Shown here: positions 33,130-40,001 of the stretch, piece after piece
How positions within the stretch are numbered: position 1 is the first letter of the stretch
How the letters are laid out: each line of letters opens with the position of its first letter
The notes under the pieces: generated by a model
The model's input: only the letters and a program-made list of their open reading frames with translations
Told to the model about the DNA's origin: nothing
Database searches by the model: none
Source of the DNA: Micavibrio_B sp964633355
GTDB taxonomy: Bacteria > Pseudomonadota > Alphaproteobacteria > Micavibrionales > Micavibrionaceae
Reading direction: 5' to 3'
DNA: 43,565 nt
NCBI GenBank assembly: GCA_964633355.1
Contig: CAZWGO010000018.1
Span: 1 to 43,565 of the forward strand
Program-made: the position numbers and the translations under genes

Positions 33130-33154
33130 ATATTGTTTGCTTGAAAGGTCTCAG

Positions 33155-33415
33155 ATGCAAAATATGAAAGCCATTGTAGCCCCTGTTCCCACCATCATTA
33201 CCCGTCCTTTTGCAGGGCAAAAAACTCAAATAGAAAATGATTTTCCAGCCATCGACCCTTACCAAGAGTTTTTCAATTATCTGGTTGCTCAAGGCACTGG
33301 TGAAAGCGAGGCTTGGGATATGGTCTGGGAAAACCCGCGCCGCGCCGCGCAAATCGGGATGAAACTGGCTGCTTACCGGATCGAGCCATTTGCAGGCTCT
33401 GGATCGGCTTCATAG
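33155..33415 (+). CDS. Small protein of unknown function under a predicted SOS box
   Basis: 86 residues from ATG 33155, chosen because GAAAGG lies six bases upstream; TTG 33137 would add six residues and skip that site. There is no signal peptide or membrane helix. The conserved-looking middle reads IDPYQEFFNYLVAQGTGES then AWDMVWENPRRAAQIGMKLA, with three tryptophan/tyrosine-rich helices. No family is recognised. A perfect promoter -35 and a perfect GAAC-N7-GAAC box directly precede it, so it should be repressed by LexA and induced by DNA damage. Small SOS proteins are often division inhibitors, but nothing in the sequence shows that. Confidence 0.78.
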   Translation: MQNMKAIVAPVPTIITRPFAGQKTQIENDFPAIDPYQEFFNYLVAQGTGESEAWDMVWENPRRAAQIGMKLAAYRIEPFAGSGSAS

Positions 33416-33444
33416 AAAAAGGCACGGAAAATCCCGCGCCTTTT
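33416..33444. terminator. Bidirectional terminator
   Basis: GGC-A-CGG (33421-33427) pairs with CCC/CGC-GCC (33434-33440) with one mismatch. Five As precede it and four Ts follow, so it can end both the 33155 gene and the converging sigma factor gene. Confidence 0.7.
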
Positions 33445-33455
33445 CATTTCTTAGA

Positions 33456-33971
33456 TTACGCCGCAGTGGCGTAACTTTCAACGATACCGGCATTCGGACC
33501 CATTAGGTTCACAATGTTTTCACGGGCGCGGGAAAGACGGGAGCGAACAGTGCCGAGCTGAATGCCTAGCTCATCGGCGACTTCCTGATAGGACAGGCCG
33601 TTGACGCAGATCATGGTAATGATCTCGCGGTGATTGGCCGGAAGCTCCATCATACGCTCTTCCACTTTATGCCAGTCAGTCGAAATTTCCTGTGTCGCCT
33701 GTGTCGATTGAGCGTTGATATACGGCTCTGGATCGAACTGCGTATCGTAACGGACATTTTTGTTATGCTTAGTCACGAACATGTTAAACATGATTTTGGA
33801 CGCCCAGCCGAAGAAATTACTGCCGGTGTCGAATAAATGCTGCTTCTCAAGGGCACGGACGATTGTCGAGTGAAGCAAGTCTTCCGCCTCTGCTGCGTTC
33901 CCTTTAGTAAGTTTCAGAGCGAAAAGATTAAGGCCTTTTTGATGGGTCAGAATGTCGTTCGAAGTGATCAT
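33456..33971 (-). CDS. ECF sigma factor, EcfG-like
   Basis: Alternative sigma factor of 171 residues. The start at 33971 is preceded by AAGGAG with six bases of spacing; a longer frame to 34103 has no such site. Region 2 (about 15-75) contains AAEAEDLLHSTIVRAL and the FDTGSNFFGWASKIMFNMFV segment, close to EcfG proteins (GTNLRAWLFTILRNxF). Region 4 (about 110-160) contains LPANHREIITMICVNGLSYQEVA and the helix-turn-helix GTVRSRLSRAR. EcfG recognises GGAAC-N16/17-CGTT, and three such promoters occur in this window. The usual partners NepR (anti-sigma) and PhyR are not adjacent here. Confidence 0.88.
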   Translation of the reverse strand: MITSNDILTHQKGLNLFALKLTKGNAAEAEDLLHSTIVRALEKQHLFDTGSNFFGWASKIMFNMFVTKHNKNVRYDTQFDPEPYINAQSTQATQEISTDWHKVEERMMELPANHREIITMICVNGLSYQEVADELGIQLGTVRSRLSRARENIVNLMGPNAGIVESYATAA

Positions 33972-34114
33972 TTTTTGCTCCTTGGTGTCGAATATGAGAA
34001 GGAACATAGGAACTAATTGTAAATTGAAGATATCCGCCAAGTTACGGAACGGAAACGCTTTGTAACGATTGTGTAACAGGGTTAGTTTAATATTTTGAAC
34101 CATTCTTCGGTTAT

Positions 34115-35380
34115 TTAATTTAGCCTAGTATAAAAATTATGCATTCCGATACATGCATCATCTTTTAATTCGCTTTCAGCTGCTTTAAGTGTTTCAGATG
34201 CAGCTTTATAATCTTCTAGCTTATCAATTGCCCACATACAGCCCGCTAAAATTAGACCAGCCACACCAACACCCTGCTGAACTTGGCTAAGTAGCCCAGG
34301 AATAAGGTCTACGCCAGCAATACCACCAGCTAAACCTTTTGTTACATCGCATTTTATTTTAAAATTTAAAGAGCCTCGTTCTTGCTGAACCTCTTGATAA
34401 TTTTTTTTATATTCTTGGATTTGCTTACGAATATGATCTTCAAAGTTTTCAGCCTTTTCCGCTTGGCGCGTCAATTCGGCAACAGAATGAAGTAATGAGT
34501 CTCTTGCTTCTGCTTGTTTACCCCATGCCTTTGTTCTTAACTTGATGACTTCATCTAAAGGGATTTTATCAAGCATAGCATCATCTATATATTCTTCATG
34601 CGCAATCTTTAAAGCTCGAGACCGCGAAGACCAATAGGGGTCGAATTCAGAAATTTTATCTATAAAGGAATTTGCTCTAGATATTATATTTTGAGAAATA
34701 AGATTATAAGATAATTCAGAAAAGATAGGCACCATTGATTTAGCGGCGCAAAATCCTACTGATTTAATCACTGCGCCAATGCGTTGCCTAGCAATATTGG
34801 AATAAGCTTCCCTTAAGTGATCCCTTTGAAGTGGTCCATCAATCAAAGGCATCAATGGATCGTCATTAATTTGACAATCTGCTCCCTGAACTCCGGCATT
34901 GGTTATCGAAAAAATATACTCATCTGCTTGATGGAACAAATCTTTATCAGATGAAATGGCAGAAAGAAGAGCTTCATTGTTTCTTGCAAGATTTCTATAT
35001 GACCAAAGAACAAATGGCGGATTTAAGGGATAATCCCCAGTTATTACTGCTCCAAGAGTTGCCTGATTACTACTAGATAAATCGTAACTAGAAATAACTT
35101 CAAGCAAATCAGAATGATGCGCGTATTTAACCTCTTCAAGCAATTGATCGAAGCTTGCATCATAATTCTCTGTTTTTCCTAAGGTCCTTACGGGGCCCGA
35201 ATTAAATCCCATGAGTGAGGGCATTCCAGGAAATGCCGCTGTCATGTATGATTGAGGTGGAATTAAATCTCTATCGGATGGGTCAGAGATGAATATTTTG
35301 TCATAGGTAAGCAGGGCCCTTTTTATTTCTAAAGAGGTAGGAGGTTTTTCCGTCGGTGCTATAAATGCCTGATGTATCAT
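34115..35380 (-). CDS. Unknown protein with coiled coil and a C-terminal hydrophobic hairpin
   Basis: 421 residues from ATG 35380, which has GGAG five bases upstream; a longer frame to 35419 would translate a genomic palindrome. No family is recognised. Residues about 295-350 are strongly charged and helical, consistent with a coiled coil. A glycine-rich hydrophobic stretch follows (GLAGGIAGVDLIPGLLSQV, then GVGVAGLILAGCMWAID, about 360-400) that could form a membrane hairpin, and then a short helix. The DNA is clearly more AT-rich than its neighbours, with many ATA, AGA and TTA codons, suggesting recent acquisition. It lies between gyrA and the sigma factor gene. Confidence 0.75.
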   Translation of the reverse strand: MIHQAFIAPTEKPPTSLEIKRALLTYDKIFISDPSDRDLIPPQSYMTAAFPGMPSLMGFNSGPVRTLGKTENYDASFDQLLEEVKYAHHSDLLEVISSYDLSSSNQATLGAVITGDYPLNPPFVLWSYRNLARNNEALLSAISSDKDLFHQADEYIFSITNAGVQGADCQINDDPLMPLIDGPLQRDHLREAYSNIARQRIGAVIKSVGFCAAKSMVPIFSELSYNLISQNIISRANSFIDKISEFDPYWSSRSRALKIAHEEYIDDAMLDKIPLDEVIKLRTKAWGKQAEARDSLLHSVAELTRQAEKAENFEDHIRKQIQEYKKNYQEVQQERGSLNFKIKCDVTKGLAGGIAGVDLIPGLLSQVQQGVGVAGLILAGCMWAIDKLEDYKAASETLKAAESELKDDACIGMHNFYTRLN

Positions 35381-35394
35381 TTTACTCCAGTAAA

Positions 35395-35414
35395 ATCCCC
35401 GCTTTCGCGGGGAT
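35395..35414. repeat. REP-like palindrome, copy 1
   Basis: ATCCCCGCTTTCGCGGGGAT, a near-perfect palindrome with core CCCCGC/GCGGGG, between the gyrA stop and the next gene. The same core recurs twice before uvrA. Confidence 0.85.
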
Positions 35415-35425
35415 GACAATAGTAT

Positions 35426-38233
35426 TTATTCTTCGCTTGGCTCTTCAGCTTCCGGCTCGATATCGTTGAGCGTTTCGGGCGACACATCCGGCTCTATTGG
35501 CGTTTGTTCGATTGTCTCGATCACGCCTTCTTCGAGCGCTTCATCTTCAGCCTCTGAGTCATCGGACTTGATCCATGCGACGGAGACGACTTCCTCGCCA
35601 TCGCCTACTCTAAAGACCGTGACGCCTTGGGCGCTGCGACCTGTGAAGCGGATACCGGCGACCGGCATGCGGATCATCTGGCCGCCATTGGTGACGAGCA
35701 TGATCTGGTTCGTGTCTTCGACCGGGAAGGTGCCGACGACTTTGCCGCCATTCTTTTTCGTGAGACCTATATTGGTGACGCCCTGACCACCACGTCCCGA
35801 GACGCGGTATTCATAGGCCGAGGTGCGCTTGCCGAAACCGCCATTGGTAACGGTGAGCAGGAATTGCTCGGCAGCTTGCATTTCATTAAAGCGCTCTTCG
35901 GTGATAGAGCCCTCGCCGCCCTCGTCCATTTCCATCCCTTCCATATCCGCCCCGCGCATCGCTGAAGCGCGTTTCAGATAGGCGTTGCGTTCTTCCGGCG
36001 TAACGTCGAGATGTTTCAGGATCGACATCGAGATTAATTCGTCATCGCCTTTCAAGCGGACACCGCGTACGCCGGTCGAATTACGTCCGGCAAAGACGCG
36101 GATATCGTCAACCGGGAAGCGGATGGCTTTACCGTCGCGGCTAGCCAGCAGGATATCTTCATCGGGCTTGGCGATTTTGACGGAAACGAGCTTTTCGCCC
36201 GCTTCGTCCAGTTTCATCGCGATGAGCCCATTCGAGCGGATATTTTTGAAATCCGACAGATTGTTACGGCGGACATCGCCTTTGGATGTTGCGAAGATGA
36301 TATCGAGTTTGCTCCACATATCTTCGTCTTCCGGCAGGCGCAGGACAACGGAGATATTTTCGCCCGCTTCCAAAGGAAGCATATTGACGAAGGCCTTGCC
36401 GCGGCTTTGCGGATTACCGAGCGGAAGCTGGTATACTTTCATCCGGTGGACAATACCCTTGCTGGTAAAGAACAAAATCGGCGTATGGGTCGAGGCGATA
36501 AAGAGATCGGAGACGAAATCTTCATCCTTCGTCGCCATAGCGGTACGGCCTTTGCCGCCGCGTTTTTGGGCGCGGTAGGTCACAAGCGGGGTGCGCTTGA
36601 CGTAGCCGCCATGGGTGATAGTGACGACCATGTCTTCGCGCTGAATAAGGGATTCCATATCAGCTTCGAATTCCAGATCGAGAATTTGCGTGCGGCGCGG
36701 CGTGCCGAATTTTGCTTTTACTTCGATCAACTCGTTTTTCATCACGTCGAAGAGTTTTTCTTTCGAGGCGAGGATCGAGAGAAGCTCGGCAATTTCGTCA
36801 GTGATGGAGCGAAGCTCGTCGCCGATCTTATCGCGTTCCAATCCGGTTAAACGATGCAGGCGCAAATCAAGGATCGCTTTCGCCTGCACTTCGGACATTT
36901 GATACGTGCCGTTATCGTCGACGAAATATTCAGGATCGTCGATCAGCGCGATCAAGGGGCCGAGATCAGCGGCGGGCCAGGCTTTCGCCAGCAATTGTTC
37001 TTTTGCATCGGCCGGGCTTGGCGCGTTGCGGATCAGCGAGATAATTTCATCGATATTGGCAACGGCCACGGCCAGACCTGCCAAGACATGCGCCCTATCT
37101 CGCGCTTTGCCTAAGTCAAAAATCGTGCGGCGAGTGATGACCTCCTCACGGAATTTGATAAAGGCGATAATCATCTGTCTGAGCAGCAGAGTCTGCGGGC
37201 GGCCCTGATTAAGCGCCAGCATATTGCACGGGAAAGAAGATTGCAGGCCGGTGAATTTGAACAGCTGGTTCAAGACAACATCGGCTTGCGCGTCTTTTTT
37301 CAACTCGACAACAATCCGGACGCCGTCGCGGTCTGATTCATCACGCACGCCGGAGATACCTTCAACGATTTTCTCGCGTGCAACCTCGCCCAAGCGCTCA
37401 AGCAACGTACCTTTATTAAGCTGGTATGGAATTTCATGGACGATGATCGCTTCGCGCTTGTCATTGCCCTTCGATTTCTCAACGGAGGTCTTGGCGCGCA
37501 TCGGCACGGAGCCTCTGCCTGTCATATAGGCAGCGCGAATACCGCTCCTGCCCATGATCTCGCCGCCGGTCGGGAAATCCGGCCCCGGGATGATCTCCAT
37601 GATCTCTTCATTCGTAATATCCGGATTGGCAATCGCCGCGAGACAGGCATCGACGACTTCGACCAGATTATGCGGCGGAATGTTGGTCGCCATACCGACG
37701 GCAATACCGCCCGCGCCATTGACGAGTAAATTCGGAATGCGTGTCGGAACGACGGACGGCTCAAGTAAGCTCTCATCATAGTTAGGACGGAAATCGACCG
37801 TGTCCTTATCGATATCGGCCAGCATAAAGTCAGCGGATTTCGCCATGCGGGCTTCGGTGTAACGCATCGCGGCAGCGCGGTCGCCATCCATCGAACCAAA
37901 GTTTCCCTGCCCGTCGACAAGCGGCAGGCGCAGCGAGAAAGTTTGGGCCATACGGACCATCGCATCGTAAATCGCGGCGTCCCCATGCGGGTGATATTTA
38001 CCCATGACATCCCCGACGATACGCGCGGATTTTTTATACGGCTTGTCGGAGTGGTAGCCGCCTTCCTGCATGGCGAATAAAATACGGCGGTGAACCGGTT
38101 TCAACCCGTCACGAACATCCGGCAGCGCTCTCGATACGATGACGCTCATCGCGTAATCGAGATAGGATTTTTTCATTTCCGTGGTCAGGGAAATGGTCGG
38201 GAATTCTTCTTTTGTGACGGTCGAATCGGACAT
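35426..38233 (-). CDS. gyrA: DNA gyrase subunit A
   Basis: Breaks and rejoins DNA while GyrB supplies ATP energy, adding negative supercoils. I start at ATG 38233; the TTG directly before it is less likely. The 935 residues include the breakage-reunion domain with LKPVHRRILFAM and GKYHPHGDAAIYDAMVRMAQ in outline, the catalytic Y125 in AAAMRYTEARM, and a C-terminal beta-pinwheel with the GyrA-box RGGKGRT near residue 560. Position 87 of the E. coli numbering lies in HGDAAIYDAM: the quinolone-resistance positions here are Ala and Ala/Asp-like, so the usual first serine is replaced by alanine. The acidic tail is long. Confidence 0.97.
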   Translation of the reverse strand: MSDSTVTKEEFPTISLTTEMKKSYLDYAMSVIVSRALPDVRDGLKPVHRRILFAMQEGGYHSDKPYKKSARIVGDVMGKYHPHGDAAIYDAMVRMAQTFSLRLPLVDGQGNFGSMDGDRAAAMRYTEARMAKSADFMLADIDKDTVDFRPNYDESLLEPSVVPTRIPNLLVNGAGGIAVGMATNIPPHNLVEVVDACLAAIANPDITNEEIMEIIPGPDFPTGGEIMGRSGIRAAYMTGRGSVPMRAKTSVEKSKGNDKREAIIVHEIPYQLNKGTLLERLGEVAREKIVEGISGVRDESDRDGVRIVVELKKDAQADVVLNQLFKFTGLQSSFPCNMLALNQGRPQTLLLRQMIIAFIKFREEVITRRTIFDLGKARDRAHVLAGLAVAVANIDEIISLIRNAPSPADAKEQLLAKAWPAADLGPLIALIDDPEYFVDDNGTYQMSEVQAKAILDLRLHRLTGLERDKIGDELRSITDEIAELLSILASKEKLFDVMKNELIEVKAKFGTPRRTQILDLEFEADMESLIQREDMVVTITHGGYVKRTPLVTYRAQKRGGKGRTAMATKDEDFVSDLFIASTHTPILFFTSKGIVHRMKVYQLPLGNPQSRGKAFVNMLPLEAGENISVVLRLPEDEDMWSKLDIIFATSKGDVRRNNLSDFKNIRSNGLIAMKLDEAGEKLVSVKIAKPDEDILLASRDGKAIRFPVDDIRVFAGRNSTGVRGVRLKGDDELISMSILKHLDVTPEERNAYLKRASAMRGADMEGMEMDEGGEGSITEERFNEMQAAEQFLLTVTNGGFGKRTSAYEYRVSGRGGQGVTNIGLTKKNGGKVVGTFPVEDTNQIMLVTNGGQMIRMPVAGIRFTGRSAQGVTVFRVGDGEEVVSVAWIKSDDSEAEDEALEEGVIETIEQTPIEPDVSPETLNDIEPEAEEPSEE

Positions 38234-38292
38234 CAATTTGCTTTCATTTTGTGAAGCAAAATTAGTAGCAAATTGAAGGGGTTAGAACAAGG

Positions 38293-38318
38293 AAAAAGCC
38301 CTGAAATTCAGGGCTTTT
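38293..38318. terminator. Rho-independent terminator after ssb
   Basis: AAAAGCCCTGAA / TTCAGGGCTTTT, a perfect symmetric stem between gyrA and ssb. In the ssb direction (minus) it ends in five Ts. Confidence 0.85.
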
Positions 38319-38344
38319 GCAATGGTTATACAGATCTGTTTTGA

Positions 38345-38821
38345 TCAAAACGGGATATCGTCTTCCATCTCGTCGACTTTGCCACGTGGCGCAGAATAAT
38401 TGCCACCGCCGGAGGAATATCCGCCCGAAGATGAATCATCATTGGCGCTATAGGAACCGCCGCCACCGCCTTTGGAATCGAGCATGGTCAGTTCACCGCG
38501 ATACGGGCGCAGAACGACTTCGGTCGTATATTGGTCTTTACCTTCTTTATCTTGCCATTTGCGTGTTTCCAACTGGCCCTCGATATATACTTTCGCGCCT
38601 TTTTTAAGATAGCTCTTGGCAACCTTCACGAGAGGCTGGTTCCAGATGACAACTTTATGCCACTGGGTACGCTCTTTTTTCTCGCCGGATGCTTTATCGG
38701 TCCAGTTTTCGGACGTAGCGACCGAAAAGTTTGCCACTTCCTCGCCCGACTGCATGGAACGCGTTTCAGGGTCAGTGCCCAGATTTCCAATGATGATTAC
38801 TTTGTTGACGCTGCCAGCCAT
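38345..38821 (-). CDS. ssb: Single-stranded DNA-binding protein
   Basis: Coats single-stranded DNA in replication, repair and recombination and recruits partners through its C-terminal tip. The 158 residues have the OB-fold (about 1-112; MAGSVNKVIIIGNLGTDPETR at the start in outline, YIEGQLETRKWQDKEG later), a glycine/serine-rich linker and the conserved acidic tip DDIPF. AGAGG lies before the ATG. Its promoter TAGACA-N17-TATTTT is at 38886-38858. Confidence 0.97.
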   Translation of the reverse strand: MAGSVNKVIIIGNLGTDPETRSMQSGEEVANFSVATSENWTDKASGEKKERTQWHKVVIWNQPLVKVAKSYLKKGAKVYIEGQLETRKWQDKEGKDQYTTEVVLRPYRGELTMLDSKGGGGGSYSANDDSSSGGYSSGGGNYSAPRGKVDEMEDDIPF

Positions 38822-38857
38822 GCTTTACCTCTGTGATGCTATGAAATGAATGAGGCC

Positions 38858-38886
38858 AAAATAGGAACATTTGATCGATTTGTCTA
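38858..38886 (-). promoter_or_regulatory. Predicted ssb promoter
   Basis: Minus strand TAGACA (38886-38881), 17 bases, TATTTT (38863-38858), 36 bases before the ATG. Confidence 0.55.
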
Positions 38887-38926
38887 ATCCCCGCTCTGTA
38901 GTTATCCAGAGAATAAGCTCTTTTTA

Positions 38927-38955
38927 TTGACATAATTAATTTGCGGAGGTATAAA
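38927..38955 (+). promoter_or_regulatory. Near-consensus promoter overlapping a Shine-Dalgarno
   Basis: TTGACA (38927-38932), 17 bases, TATAAA (38950-38955). The spacer contains GGAGG (38945-38949), a good ribosome binding site for ATG 38957. If this promoter is used, transcription starts near 38962-38963, at the second ATG. Confidence 0.6.
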
Positions 38956-38956
38956 T

Positions 38957-39850
38957 ATGCCCATGTCCGGATACGAAAATGCAGTTAAATACCCCAACAC
39001 CGATCCGTCGATGTTCAAATCCAACTTCTGGATTAATCTGGATAAAGGATCTGCCGAACGCTGCGACGAAGATATCCTTCTCAATGCCACGCCTTTTGCA
39101 AAAAAGGTAAATGGCAGCCTTATCCAGCTTCCAACTTATAATGTAGAATTCACAAAAGCTACTCAGCCTATACAGAGCGAGAGATTTGCCGTTCTGGCTA
39201 TCGGATCGAACAGTTCTCCGGCTATCATGATCAAGAAATTGCAGGACAAAAATGCCGGCGGCGAATTTATTTTAGCACAGGCGCGAATTAAAGATCATGC
39301 CGTTGTTCATGGTGCTTTTATCGGCGTGGCAGGTACCGTGCCCGCAACTATCATACCGCATCAAAACAGCATTACAGATGCAACCATTAGTTTCCTGACG
39401 GCAGAGCAAACGCAAGCGTTGACTGGAACAGAATGGAATTACGACGTTGTACAATCGGGCTTCGCACCCACACTGCGCCAAGGTACAGGCATTCCTGTTA
39501 TGGACGGCGCTTTAATGTATGTCAGCCCTTGGGGTGCCTTGACAATCGATCAGCACAACCCCCTTGCTTTGAAAGATGTGCCATCAACTACGGATCTGGC
39601 AAAACTTCAATCTATCGGAGCGATGGCTTTGATCGCCGACATTCTAGATCAAAATAATATCGAGACTTTCTTCAACAGTCTGCCCGGCGATTCTTCGGAA
39701 AAAGAGGTAGGCAGATTAACAGCCATATTTGAAATTCAAAAACGGAACGCGCTTCCTGCAATTATTCAGGGCCAACAAGCTTGGGCGGCTTCTATTGGAC
39801 CAAAATACGAAGCTCTAGGGCATGCATTTCCATCCATCCAATATACCTGA
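38957..39850 (+). CDS. Gamma-glutamylcyclotransferase-like (GGCT-fold) protein, tentative
   Basis: 297 residues with no signal peptide. A central stretch resembles the GGCT/AIG2 fold: FAVLAIGSNSSPAIMIKKL (about 76-94) is like the family's substrate-binding YGSN loop, and a later LTAEQTQALTGTEWNYDVV (about 149-167) has a glutamate where GGCT enzymes keep the catalytic one. Between them, VHGAFIGVAGTVPATIIPH fits the beta-barrel strands. Enzymes of this fold release 5-oxoproline from gamma-glutamyl compounds. The flanking N- and C-terminal parts are unfamiliar. Start codons at 38957 and 38963 are both possible. The stop overlaps the uvrA SOS box. Confidence 0.6.
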   Translation: MPMSGYENAVKYPNTDPSMFKSNFWINLDKGSAERCDEDILLNATPFAKKVNGSLIQLPTYNVEFTKATQPIQSERFAVLAIGSNSSPAIMIKKLQDKNAGGEFILAQARIKDHAVVHGAFIGVAGTVPATIIPHQNSITDATISFLTAEQTQALTGTEWNYDVVQSGFAPTLRQGTGIPVMDGALMYVSPWGALTIDQHNPLALKDVPSTTDLAKLQSIGAMALIADILDQNNIETFFNSLPGDSSEKEVGRLTAIFEIQKRNALPAIIQGQQAWAASIGPKYEALGHAFPSIQYT

Positions 39851-39863
39851 ACAAAAGCTGAAC
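39849..39863 (+). promoter_or_regulatory. LexA-type SOS box (GAAC-N7-GAAC) upstream of uvrA
   Basis: GAAC (39849-39852), seven bases, GAAC (39860-39863). It begins inside the stop codon of the preceding gene, 138 bases before the uvrA start. uvrA is a classic SOS gene in alphaproteobacteria, which supports the call. Confidence 0.8.
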
Positions 39864-39905
39864 ATTCTTCTGGATTTTTATTGATGTGAATATATATAAC
39901 TAGCT

Positions 39906-39976
39906 GTCCTCCCCGCGAAAGCGGGGATCTTTCTTGCTTCCTGCTTAAGGGAGATCCCCGCTTTCGCGGGGAAGAC
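39906..39976. repeat. Inverted pair of REP-like palindromes (copies 2 and 3)
   Basis: Two copies of the CCCCGC-GAAA-GCGGGG palindrome in opposite orientation. The 21-base arms 39910-39930 and 39952-39972 are perfect reverse complements separated by 21 bases, so the whole can also fold into one long hairpin. It lies in the uvrA leader region. Confidence 0.9.
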
Positions 39977-40001
39977 ACAGATGGGATTTGGAAAGAGAAA
40001 C

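Noticed and set aside
33972..34103. 44-residue N-terminal extension of the sigma factor
   Set aside because: No ribosome site at the far start, while 33971 has AAGGAG at ideal spacing and gives the family-like N-terminus.
33972..34114. Autoregulatory GGAAC-CGTT promoter for the sigma gene
   Set aside because: GGAAC sequences occur here, but on the wrong strand for the gene and without CGTT at the needed spacing.
35381..35419. 13-residue N-terminal extension of the AT-rich orphan gene
   Set aside because: It translates the REP-like palindrome; ATG 35380 has GGAG upstream.
38864..38880. LexA box at ssb
   Set aside because: Only one GAAC is present; the second half-site at N7 reads CGAT.
39981..40001. 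Seven-residue N-terminal extension of UvrA
   Set aside because: It starts right after the palindrome, and the conserved UvrA opening begins at 40002 behind GGAAAGAG.
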